In this document: piece after piece, positions 1 through 5,690 of the stretch
How the letters are laid out: every line of letters begins with the position of its first letter
Numbering within the stretch: position 1 is the first letter of the stretch
The notes under the pieces: model-generated
Seen by the model: only the letters and a program-made list of their open reading frames with translations
The model's database searches: none
What the model was told of the DNA's origin: nothing
Made by a program: the position numbers and the translations under genes
From: Candidatus Sulfotelmatobacter sp.
GTDB lineage: Bacteria; Acidobacteriota; Terriglobia; Terriglobales; SbA1
Direction: 5' to 3'
Length of the DNA: 5,690 nt
Assembly: GCA_030151135.1 (NCBI GenBank)
Contig: JASLEQ010000587.1
Span: 1 to 5,690, forward strand

Positions 1-1308
1 ACCGCCGACACCTGGTGCACTTGGATTTCCTCCATAAGTGAGGTCTTGGTGTCCTAAACCGGTTTTGAGGGGAGAGCCGACATCGAGACCGCCGGGCAAA
101 GTCGCGCAGTTCACGCCTTCGGTCAATCCGATCGATGCGCAGGTTCGCGGGATCATGCTGTTGGAAGAAACAACATTCCCCGGATACGAAAGATATTTCG
201 CCGCGATGCTTCCCGCGGCCGCAGCCGTCTGATCGAACTGTGGAGTCTCGTACCATCCCTGGGCCGTGGTGGACGAGGCAAGCGGGCTGGTTTCCCAGTT
301 GAAGAAAAAGAAAATCTTGTTCTTCAAAATCGGACCACCCAGGCTGCCTCCATATTGATTGAAACGACTGTCGTCCCGGTTCAGTCCTCTGGACGCCGCG
401 GTGCCAGCGCTGTTCGACCCCACGCCATTCCAGCGCTGATAGGCATTGAGCCCAGGACGCGATGCCTTGAAGAAGGCGCTGCCATGGAAATCGTTGGTGC
501 CGCTCTTTGTCGTCACCTGGATCTGGGCGCCGCTGAAACGTCCATTCTGGGCGTCGTAACTGTTGGAAACTACTTTCATGGTTTCGACCGAGTCTTCGCT
601 CGGCGTAATCACTGACGTGCCACCCCACACCGCGCTCACGGTACTAATCCCATCAATGTCGATGCTGTTGGTTTCGTACTGCCCGCCCGCATTCTGGATT
701 TGCGGTCCATTTTCAGTGGCGAAAATTCCTCCCGAACCGCCCGGAGTTCCGCCCGGCCCCTGATTTCCGGGGAGCTCAAGGGATCCACCGCCAGCCTGCT
801 GTGACGCGTCGCCAAATGTTCCAGGCGCGAGTTGCGCCAGTTGGAAAACGTCTCGATTGAACGACGGCATGTGCTGAATTTGATTGCTCGTCACCGTGCC
901 GCTGACCGTTGCCGTTTCCGTGTCGAGCGCCTGGGTCGTTCCAGAGACCGTGACAGTCTGCTGCACCTCCCCGATCTCCATTTGAAGATCCAGGGCATTC
1001 AATTGTTCCGGAATAATCTGTACGTTATCGAGAACTTTCTTCTTGAAGCCCGCATGTTCCGCCGTCAAAGAGTAGGGAGCGGGTTGCAGTGCGTTAAATT
1101 GATAAATTCCGTTTGCATCGGAGGTCGACACCATGGTCTGGTTCGTCGCCGTGTTCTTAAGTGTGACCGTCGCGCCGGGCACAGCTGCTCCCTGTTGATC
1201 GGTAACCGTGCCTCGCAACGACGCGCGGAACTGAGCGTGAGCCATCGATGCGAACAATAGAAATGCAAACAACAGCGTGACATGGGCGGTACTACGAAAC
1301 TTCCGCAT
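1..1308 (-). CDS. TonB-dependent receptor, Oar-like, with N-terminal carboxypeptidase-regulatory-like domain (3' partial)
   Basis: Outer-membrane beta-barrel receptor, probably for TonB-energised uptake of a large substrate such as an oligosaccharide; the ligand cannot be read from sequence. The frame is open for all 436 codons and runs off the left edge. Residues 1-25 are a signal peptide (basic MRKFR, hydrophobic core, cleavage likely after AHA, before Q26). Residues about 31-90 match a CarboxypepD_reg-like Ig-fold domain (RGTVTDQQGAAVPGATVTL, then DANGIYQF and PAPYSLTAEHAGF). A plug domain follows at about 118-275 (TVTVSG, MPSFNRDVFQLAQLAPGT, IDIDGIS, QVTTKSGTNDFHGS), interrupted by a Gly-rich stretch at 172-194. 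Barrel strands start near 275 (GGSLGGPILKNKIFFFFNWE at 320-339). Family members are usually about 1,000-1,200 residues, so more than half is missing here. The start is fixed by an AGGAGGT SD five bases upstream. It is transcribed divergently from the GH39 gene. Such receptors are very numerous in Acidobacteriota. Confidence 0.9.
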   Translation of the reverse strand, partial: MRKFRSTAHVTLLFAFLLFASMAHAQFRASLRGTVTDQQGAAVPGATVTLKNTATNQTMVSTSDANGIYQFNALQPAPYSLTAEHAGFKKKVLDNVQIIPEQLNALDLQMEIGEVQQTVTVSGTTQALDTETATVSGTVTSNQIQHMPSFNRDVFQLAQLAPGTFGDASQQAGGGSLELPGNQGPGGTPGGSGGIFATENGPQIQNAGGQYETNSIDIDGISTVSAVWGGTSVITPSEDSVETMKVVSNSYDAQNGRFSGAQIQVTTKSGTNDFHGSAFFKASRPGLNAYQRWNGVGSNSAGTAASRGLNRDDSRFNQYGGSLGGPILKNKIFFFFNWETSPLASSTTAQGWYETPQFDQTAAAAGSIAAKYLSYPGNVVSSNSMIPRTCASIGLTEGVNCATLPGGLDVGSPLKTGLGHQDLTYGGNPSAPGVGG

Positions 1309-1542
1309 GGGGCACCTCCTTACGGCTGGATGTCGATGTTTGTTGGCTGGTCGGAACAGAGCAAGAGTGGGCTTCTGCCGGACTGAATTTGTACAACCGG
1401 GAAGGAAAGCTTCATTCCAATTCATCCGCGGGAATGTCTTCGCGCGAATGACTTGGGTGCAGTTGTTGAAAAGAAGGTTGTTTATAGCTGAGCGACTATC
1501 GACTCGCTTGCGACATGCAGGAGGTTGCGATACAAGGGAAAA
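1309..1542. promoter_or_regulatory. Divergent intergenic region between receptor and GH39 genes
   Basis: These 234 bases must contain the promoters of both divergent genes, since each is the first gene of its transcript here. I could not find a convincing -35/-10 pair on either strand. TTGAAA (1466-1471) and TATAGC (1483-1488) on the plus strand are only 11 bases apart. A small stem AGCGA/TCGCT (1491-1495 with 1504-1508, 8-base loop) lies in the probable GH39 leader. No clear operator palindrome was recognised. Confidence 0.4.
1314..1320 (-). promoter_or_regulatory. Ribosome binding site of the TonB-dependent receptor
   Basis: On the minus strand this reads AGGAGGT, a full match to the anti-SD core, with five bases (GCCCC) before the ATG at 1308-1306. 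It decides the start codon and suggests strong translation. Confidence 0.85.
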
Positions 1543-3039
1543 ATGAAGTTGCCCGTGCTTGCGTTGTTATTGTTGTTGGACTCGTGGCTGGTACCGCAGG
1601 GCCCGCCAGAAACGATCGTTGTCAACGCCAACGCGCCGGCGCATCCCTTTCCGCATTTTTGGGAGCAGACGTTCGGCTCGGGCCGCGCCATCCTGGCTTT
1701 GCGTGAAGATTATCTGGACGATCTGCGCGAAGTACAAAAAGCGACCGGCGTCCGCTATGTCCGCTTTCACAACATCCTGCACGATGAAGTGGGGGTTTAC
1801 GATGAAGACTCGAAGGGCGATGCGGTTTACAACTTCTCCTACGTCGATCAGATCTATGACGGGCTACTGAAAAATGGCGTGAGGCCATTCGTGGAAATCA
1901 GCTTCATGCCGAAGAAGCTGGCGCTGCGTCAGGATATCCATCCGTTCTGGTATCACCCTATCGTCTCGCCGCCGAAAGATTACCAACGATGGGATGCTTT
2001 GATCCGCGCCTTCACCCGCCACCTGGTGGACCGCTATGGCATGGATGAAGTATCGCAGTGGTATTTCGAAGTGTGGAATGAACCGAACATCGATTTCTGG
2101 ACGGGCGACCCCAAAGAGGCGACCTACTTCGAACTGTATGATCACACGGCGCGGGCGATAAAGTCCGTGAGTTCGCGCTTGCGAGTTGGAGGTCCTGCAA
2201 CTTCGTCCGCACACTGGGTCGACTCGTTTTTGCGCCACGTCGCAGAACAAAATGTACCAATCGATTTTGTCTCCAGCCACGCATACGCCGATGACACAGT
2301 GAAAAATCTCTTCGGCACCGACCAGGACATTCCCATGGATCAGCGCGTCTGCGCTGCCATCCGCAAGGTCCACGACCAGATCACTTCTTCTCCGCTGAAA
2401 AATCTTCCGCTCATGTGGACTGAATGGAATGTTCCTTCCTTTGGCCCGCGCAACGCACGCGACACTATTTATGTAGGGCCCGCGTTGGCCGATGACATTC
2501 GCCAGTGCGACGGCCTCGTGCAGATGATGTCATTTTGGACCTTCAGCGACGTTTTCGAGGAAGACGGTCCCAAGCATCAGCCCTTCGACGGCGGTTTCGG
2601 ATTAATTTCCCTCGGCGGAATCAAGAAGCCCAGCTATTCGGATTTTGCGGTATTACACCTTCTAGGAGAGCAGCGGCTCGATGAGAACGCCCCTGAAATT
2701 CTTGTCACTCGCTCATTGGATGGATCTCTGGTCATCGCGCTCTGGAATCTCGTCGATTCCGATCGCAGCGGGAAAAATCGAAGGGTCCTGTTAAGGATCG
2801 ACGGGGTTGAGCCCAACGCGGAAGTAAGTCTCAGCCGCGTGGACGGAGACCATGGCAACACTTTAGCCGCGTACGAGAAGATGGGACGTCCACGTTATCC
2901 GACGCAGGCGCAGATCAAACTACTGAATGCCTTATCGGATGAGAACTCTGCAGAAAATCTTCGGCTGTCGTCCGGACAGATAGAGCTCGCCATCCCGGTC
3001 AACGGGCTGGTGGTCATGCAGGTCGCCCGCAAGAGATGA
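1543..3039 (+). CDS. GH39-family glycoside hydrolase, probable exported beta-xylosidase
   Basis: Probable retaining beta-xylosidase releasing xylose from xylo-oligosaccharides, acting outside the cytoplasm. Length is 498 residues, normal for GH39 (about 500). A hydrophobic N-terminus (MKLPVLALLLLL) looks like a signal peptide, though a D at residue 13 and no clear AxA site make it unusual. The (beta/alpha)8 domain covers about 35-375. Hallmarks are VRFHNILHDEVGVY (about 73-86), FEVWNEPN (175-182, acid/base E180), SSHAY (244-248), MWTEWN (291-296, nucleophile E294) and FWTFSDVFEEDG (331-342). A beta-sandwich-like tail follows to the end. Both catalytic glutamates are inferred from family motifs. 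ATG 1543 is preferred, with AAGGGA four bases before it; an in-frame TTG at 1525 would add six residues but has no spaced SD. The gene lies divergent to a TonB receptor and upstream of a xylose-binding protein, which supports a xylan or pentose role. Another GH39 specificity (for example alpha-L-iduronidase or arabinosidase) cannot be excluded. Confidence 0.88.
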   Translation: MKLPVLALLLLLDSWLVPQGPPETIVVNANAPAHPFPHFWEQTFGSGRAILALREDYLDDLREVQKATGVRYVRFHNILHDEVGVYDEDSKGDAVYNFSYVDQIYDGLLKNGVRPFVEISFMPKKLALRQDIHPFWYHPIVSPPKDYQRWDALIRAFTRHLVDRYGMDEVSQWYFEVWNEPNIDFWTGDPKEATYFELYDHTARAIKSVSSRLRVGGPATSSAHWVDSFLRHVAEQNVPIDFVSSHAYADDTVKNLFGTDQDIPMDQRVCAAIRKVHDQITSSPLKNLPLMWTEWNVPSFGPRNARDTIYVGPALADDIRQCDGLVQMMSFWTFSDVFEEDGPKHQPFDGGFGLISLGGIKKPSYSDFAVLHLLGEQRLDENAPEILVTRSLDGSLVIALWNLVDSDRSGKNRRVLLRIDGVEPNAEVSLSRVDGDHGNTLAAYEKMGRPRYPTQAQIKLLNALSDENSAENLRLSSGQIELAIPVNGLVVMQVARKR

Positions 3040-3041
3040 CT

Positions 3042-3053
3042 CCGGCGCGCCGG
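3042..3053. repeat. 12-base perfect palindrome just after the GH39 stop
   Basis: CCGGCGCGCCGG begins two bases after the GH39 stop codon and is followed by a second short palindrome, CTGGCCAG (3054-3061, one base different in phase). There is no T-run after it, so it is not a standard intrinsic terminator. It may be a transcript-end structure or simply GC-rich sequence. Confidence 0.3.
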
Positions 3054-3183
3054 CTGGCCAGGCCAAGCCCGATTCTTGCCGCCACGGTCCGCGTCGTCGT
3101 TCCTCATTCAAGGTATTGAACCTTCCGCAACGAAATTGCTCCGTCCTGCATAGAAATTGGCCAGTCTTCATTACGAAGGTAAA

Positions 3184-3211
3184 TTGACAGTAAATTAGAA
3201 CCGCATAACAT
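3184..3211 (+). promoter_or_regulatory. Probable sigma-70-type promoter of the xylF-like gene
   Basis: A perfect -35 hexamer TTGACA (3184-3189) is followed after 16 bases by TAACAT (3206-3211), which matches TATAAT at 4 of 6 positions. Transcription would start near 3218, giving a leader of about 59 bases. That leader can form a 7-bp stem including one G-T wobble (3222-3228 with 3239-3245). The heptamer GTAAATT is repeated at 3179-3185 and 3190-3196, 11 bases apart, and overlaps or abuts the -35 box. This means the gene can be transcribed independently of the GH39 gene. Confidence 0.55.
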
Positions 3212-3276
3212 CGGGTCAGCGTTAGCAGCCTCTAAGCCCTGCTGAGATTGGGACTTCGCATTGCGGGAGCAGTCCA

Positions 3277-4320
3277 ATGAAACTCTTCGTACGACCGTTC
3301 GTGGTCGCGCTTTTGCTCGCTTTGTTTGCAGGAATATCGTTCGGGCAGAAAGCCAAAACCGTCAAAATCGGCGTCTCTATTGATTCGCTGAAAATCGAGC
3401 GCTGGCAAACAGATCTTGCCGCGTTCCAGGAACGCGCTGAGCAGTTGGGCGCCGAAGTGCTTGTCAAATCAGCCGATGGCGATGACGAACTGCAGGTGAA
3501 GCAGGTCGACGAATTACTCGCGTCCGGTATCGACGTTCTGGTATTGATTCCTCATAACTGCGACAAGGTGATCAGCGCAGTGGAAGCCGCCCATGCCAGG
3601 AAGGTCGCGGTAATCAGCTACGACCGCCTGGTTCGAAACGCGCCCATCGACCTTTTCGTCGGTTTTGACGCATTTTCGGTTGGATTGCTGCAAGCGCAGG
3701 CACTGGTCACTCACGCACCCAAAGGCAATTACATATTGCTTGGCGGCTCACCGTCCGATGACAACTCTCACGTCGTCCGCAACGGGCAGATGAAAGTGTT
3801 GGATCCCTACATCAAGAGCGGGGACATTCATGTTGTCGCCGATCTGTGGGTGCCGGATTGGAGTCCAACCCAGGCGTACATGCTGGTACGAGAGCAGCTG
3901 GAAAAATCCAGTGGGCCGCTGACCGCGATCCTTGCTTCGAACGATGGGACGGCGGGCGGAGCGATTGAGGCGCTGCGGGATAAGGAATTGGCCGGAAAGG
4001 TCCTCGTTTCCGGGCAGGATGCAGACCTGGCCGCAATAGTTCGCCTGTTTGAGGGCACCCAACTGATGACCGTGTACAAGCCGCTGAACCAGGAGGCCCG
4101 CATGGCCGCCGAAGCCGCAGTGCAGATGGCTACTGGACAAACCGTAAATACCGATGCAGCAATCAGCAACGGCAAGGGAACGGTCAAAGCTATCCTGCTC
4201 ATGCCGGTTGGAATTGATCGGCAGAATGTGAAATCGACTGTGCTGAAGGATGGATTTCAGCGAGTCGAGATGGTGAAACAGGGGCTTCCCAAAGAACTTT
4301 GGAGTGAACTCAATCCCTAA
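3277..4320 (+). CDS. xylF: D-xylose-type ABC transporter periplasmic substrate-binding protein (XylF-like)
   Basis: Periplasmic type I sugar-binding protein that would bind D-xylose or a similar pentose for an ABC importer. Length is 347 residues against about 330 for E. coli XylF. Residues 1-23 are a signal peptide (MKLFVRP, hydrophobic core, cleavage likely near SFG, before Q24). The family pattern runs along the whole chain: KIGVSIDSLKIERWQTD (30-46), VLVKSADGDDELQ (61-73), GIDVLVLIPHN (84-94), AVISYDRL (111-118), GNYILLGGSPSDDNSH (150-165), GQMKVLDPYIKSGDI (170-184), ASNDGTAGGAIEAL (220-233), SGQDADLAAI (245-254), MTVYKP (264-269) and TVLKDGF (321-327). These closely parallel the E. coli XylF sequence as I remember it. 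The start has GGGAG at 3265-3269, seven bases upstream. The ATPase (XylG) and permease (XylH) normally encoded beside it are absent; the next gene is unrelated. It has its own promoter. The exact sugar is inferred, and another pentose is possible. Confidence 0.9.
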   Translation: MKLFVRPFVVALLLALFAGISFGQKAKTVKIGVSIDSLKIERWQTDLAAFQERAEQLGAEVLVKSADGDDELQVKQVDELLASGIDVLVLIPHNCDKVISAVEAAHARKVAVISYDRLVRNAPIDLFVGFDAFSVGLLQAQALVTHAPKGNYILLGGSPSDDNSHVVRNGQMKVLDPYIKSGDIHVVADLWVPDWSPTQAYMLVREQLEKSSGPLTAILASNDGTAGGAIEALRDKELAGKVLVSGQDADLAAIVRLFEGTQLMTVYKPLNQEARMAAEAAVQMATGQTVNTDAAISNGKGTVKAILLMPVGIDRQNVKSTVLKDGFQRVEMVKQGLPKELWSELNP

Positions 4321-4605
4321 TCGCTCCTAACAAGCTGCCATTTGCGTCGACTCGCCGGCTCTCCGCGAACCGGTCCCCGTCGCACAATGCCTTCGTATAT
4401 CGCGGAGCAAAACGATCGCGGCGGTACGAACGCCACCGCCGCATGCCTCATCAAATCTGCCGGGCTTACTCCTCAACACAGGTAACCAACTCAATACGTT
4501 GCCGTAAAGTTCGATTGCATCCACTCGATTTTGCCGTAATCTCAAATTAAGACGAGAGCAGTCCATTTCGAGACGGAACGAAGCAGTCGGGCGCGAGGTG
4601 ATTTC
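4321..4605. other. Intergenic region before the PqqD-like gene
   Basis: These 285 bases hold no recognisable gene. No T-tailed terminator follows the xylF-like stop. A more AT-rich patch at about 4501-4550 is the likeliest promoter area for the downstream pair; the best I can offer is TTGCAT (4515-4520) with TAATCT (4537-4542), a weak match. One short plus-strand frame (4387-4485, 32 codons) is listed separately. A long open frame on the minus strand (4327-4647) overlaps the PqqD start and has no family resemblance. Confidence 0.4.
4387..4485 (+). CDS. Doubtful 32-residue ORF upstream of the PqqD/radical SAM pair
   Basis: An ATG-to-TAA frame encodes a 32-residue peptide beginning MPSYIAEQND and containing GGTNATAAC, with one cysteine at residue 20. 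Its only merit is location: RiPP precursor genes often sit next to PqqD and radical SAM genes. There is no purine-rich SD before the ATG (the upstream bases are pyrimidine-rich, CCCCGTCGCACA), and I recognise no known leader motif. It may be a chance frame. Confidence 0.15.
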   Translation: MPSYIAEQNDRGGTNATAACLIKSAGLTPQHR

Positions 4606-4926
4606 ATGGGTTTGTCGGTGCGGGACGAAATGCTGGTCCGTTCGCAATCAGTGGTTGCGCGCGTGATCGCAGGAGAGACGCTGATCGTCCCGATACGCGC
4701 CAAGGTCGGCGATCTGGCTTCCATCTACAGCTTCAACGGAACCGGCACGCTGATCTGGAAGCTCCTGGAGTCGCCAAAGACCCTGAAGCAGCTGTCTGAC
4801 GCGATCGTTCAGGAATACGACGTGGATTCGGAAAGCGCCGAGCGCGACGTGGCGGACTTTGTGAATGAGATGAAGACTGTGGGGCTGGTCGAAGCGACGC
4901 GCGCGATGGCGATGGCTGGCGACTAA
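4606..4926 (+). CDS. PqqD-family peptide chaperone / RiPP recognition element protein
   Basis: A 106-residue cytoplasmic protein of the PqqD fold, a small winged-helix-like domain that binds the leader of a precursor peptide and presents it to a radical SAM partner. An N-terminal beta region (about 10-40, with VVARVIAGETLIVPI) is followed by the characteristic segment FNGTGTLIWKLLESPKTLKQ (43-62) and the helical part LSDAIVQEYDVDSESAERDV (63-82), then FVNEMKTVGLVE (85-96). This matches the PqqD pattern in which a residue pair near 'IW' precedes 'tl.ql...i...ydvd...a..dv..F...m...GL'. The ATG has GAGGTGA (4595-4601) just upstream. The gene lies 49 bases before a radical SAM gene and is almost certainly co-transcribed with it. 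Nothing links it to PQQ itself: no pqqA, B, C or E is seen, so a pqqD symbol is not given. Confidence 0.85.
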   Translation: MGLSVRDEMLVRSQSVVARVIAGETLIVPIRAKVGDLASIYSFNGTGTLIWKLLESPKTLKQLSDAIVQEYDVDSESAERDVADFVNEMKTVGLVEATRAMAMAGD

Positions 4927-4941
4927 TCGCAAGTTGTGGGT

Positions 4942-4965
4942 GGGAGCGGAATGCGGCCGCCTCCC
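4942..4965 (+). other. Potential hairpin in the PqqD-radical SAM spacer
   Basis: GGGAG (4942-4946) can pair with CTCCC (4961-4965), extended by CGG/CCG (4947-4949 with 4957-4959) across one bulged base, leaving a loop of about 7 bases. The stem ends exactly where the SD of the next gene begins (GGGAG, 4966-4970). The CTCCC arm is also complementary to that SD. It could tune translation of the radical SAM gene, but this rests on base pairing by eye only. Confidence 0.3.
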
Positions 4966-4975
4966 GGGAGTGGGC

Positions 4976-5690
4976 ATGGAGCAGTTGAGTTACGGCGAGT
5001 TCAGCGCAGGATTGCATGAACGCCAATCGGGCGAACGTGTGCCCCTGCAAGTGTCGATTGAAGTGACGCGCCGTTGCCCGCTCGAGTGCCTGCACTGCTA
5101 CAACAACCTGCCGATGGGCGATCTCGAAGCGAAAAAGCGCGAGATGACCACGGAAGAGCACTTCCGCGTGCTCGACGAACTGGTCGAGATGGGCTGCTTC
5201 TGGATTCTCTACACCGGCGGCGAGATCTTCGCGCGCAAAGACTTTCTCGAAATCTACACTTACGCCAAGAAAAAGGGATTCCTGATCACGCTGTTCACCA
5301 ACGGCACGATCATCAACGAGCAGATCGCGGATTACTTGGCCGAATGGCCCCCGTTCGCGATCGAGATCACGCTGTATGGCCGCACGCGTGAGACCTATGA
5401 AGCGCTGACCATGATCCCGGGCTCATACGACCGATGCCTGCGGGGGATCAGGCTGCTGAAGGAACGAGGCCTGCCGCTGAATCTGATGACGGTCGCGACC
5501 AGCATCAACAAGCATGAAGTAATGGCGATGCGGCGGTTCGCGGAAGAAGAACTGGGTGTCGAGTTCAAGATGGATGGGCAGATCAATCCAAGGATCGACT
5601 GCTCGCAGAGCCCGCTGGCGGTGAGGTTGACGGCAGAAGAATTGGTCGCACTCGACATGGCTTCGCCCCTGGTATTCCGTGAGTATGAGG
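4976..5690 (+). CDS. Radical SAM protein, probable SPASM-type peptide-modifying enzyme (3' partial)
   Basis: Radical S-adenosylmethionine enzyme, cytoplasmic, probably modifying a peptide delivered by the adjacent PqqD-like protein. The frame is open for 238 codons to the right edge. The [4Fe-4S] cluster motif CxxxCxxC is C34, C38, C41 (TRRCPLECLHCYNN), followed by an SAM-binding TGGE (80-83, TGGEIFARKDF), LFTNGT (106-111), ITLYG (131-135) and a segment IPGSYDRCLRGIRLLKERGL (147-166). LYG replaces the DG seen at this place in many relatives. NPRIDCS (204-210) lies near the end of the core barrel. Family members are about 350-400 residues; the cysteine-rich C-terminal SPASM region expected for this type lies outside the window, so SPASM membership is inferred. 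The ATG is supported by GGGAG five bases upstream (4966-4970); an in-frame GTG at 4970 is a less likely start. It pairs with the PqqD-like gene. The substrate is unknown. Confidence 0.88.
   Translation, partial: MEQLSYGEFSAGLHERQSGERVPLQVSIEVTRRCPLECLHCYNNLPMGDLEAKKREMTTEEHFRVLDELVEMGCFWILYTGGEIFARKDFLEIYTYAKKKGFLITLFTNGTIINEQIADYLAEWPPFAIEITLYGRTRETYEALTMIPGSYDRCLRGIRLLKERGLPLNLMTVATSINKHEVMAMRRFAEEELGVEFKMDGQINPRIDCSQSPLAVRLTAEELVALDMASPLVFREYE

Noticed and set aside
832..1260. 142-codon plus-strand frame opposite the TonB receptor
   Set aside because: The minus strand carries an uninterrupted 436-codon frame with signal peptide, regulatory-like and plug domains; the plus-strand frame is its antisense shadow.
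1864..2373. 169-codon minus-strand frame inside the GH39 gene
   Set aside because: It lies opposite a gene with full GH39 motifs and both catalytic residues; the antisense product has no recognisable pattern.
3040..3064. Intrinsic terminator after the GH39 gene
   Set aside because: The GC palindromes have no hairpin loop of usable size and no following T-run, so a Rho-independent terminator cannot be claimed.
4327..4647. 106-codon open frame on the minus strand before the PqqD-like gene
   Set aside because: It overlaps the SD and start of the PqqD-like gene, its product is Arg-rich with no domain pattern, and it shows no SD of note. It looks like a chance frame in GC-rich DNA.
4606..4926. 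Naming the gene pqqD and the pathway PQQ biosynthesis
   Set aside because: PqqD-fold proteins serve many radical SAM systems, and no pqqA, pqqB, pqqC or pqqE is visible. The partner enzyme does not read as a clear PqqE.
4951..5019. 22-residue frame (ATG with GGGAG four bases upstream) in the PqqD-radical SAM spacer
   Set aside because: Although it has an SD-like site, it overlaps the radical SAM start in another frame and encodes an Arg/Pro-rich peptide without leader features. The GGGAG is better explained as part of a stem or by chance.

Overview
The window most resembles a chromosome of Acidobacteriota (Terriglobia-like, compare Koribacter or Granulicella relatives). Two things point there. 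The first is a TonB-dependent receptor of the Oar type, with an N-terminal carboxypeptidase-regulatory-like domain, a family strongly expanded in that phylum. The second is the moderately GC-rich, evenly coding sequence with Shine-Dalgarno (SD) led genes. This is inferred from family content; no rRNA or other phylogenetic marker is present.

Layout. Positions 1-1308 (minus strand) hold the first 436 codons of an outer-membrane TonB-dependent receptor whose 3' end lies beyond the left edge. A 234-base divergent intergenic region (1309-1542) separates it from a plus-strand, apparently exported GH39 glycoside hydrolase (1543-3039, beta-xylosidase-like, both catalytic glutamates present). After a 237-base spacer with a good sigma-70-type promoter comes a D-xylose-type periplasmic sugar-binding protein, XylF-like (3277-4320). 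A 285-base spacer follows. Then come a PqqD-family RRE protein (4606-4926) and, 49 bases later, a radical SAM protein (4976 to the right edge, 238 codons visible).

How the genes may work together. The first three genes make a coherent pentose or xylan-handling neighbourhood: an outer-membrane receptor, a secreted xylosidase and a periplasmic xylose-binding protein. The XylG ATPase and XylH permease that normally accompany XylF are not in the window. The last two genes form a separate unit: a PqqD-like leader-peptide-binding protein beside a radical SAM enzyme, the usual core of a ribosomally made, post-translationally modified peptide (RiPP) or peptide-derived cofactor pathway. No convincing precursor peptide gene is visible; one weak 32-codon candidate lies upstream. 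No tRNA, rRNA, CRISPR array, insertion sequence or phage gene was seen.
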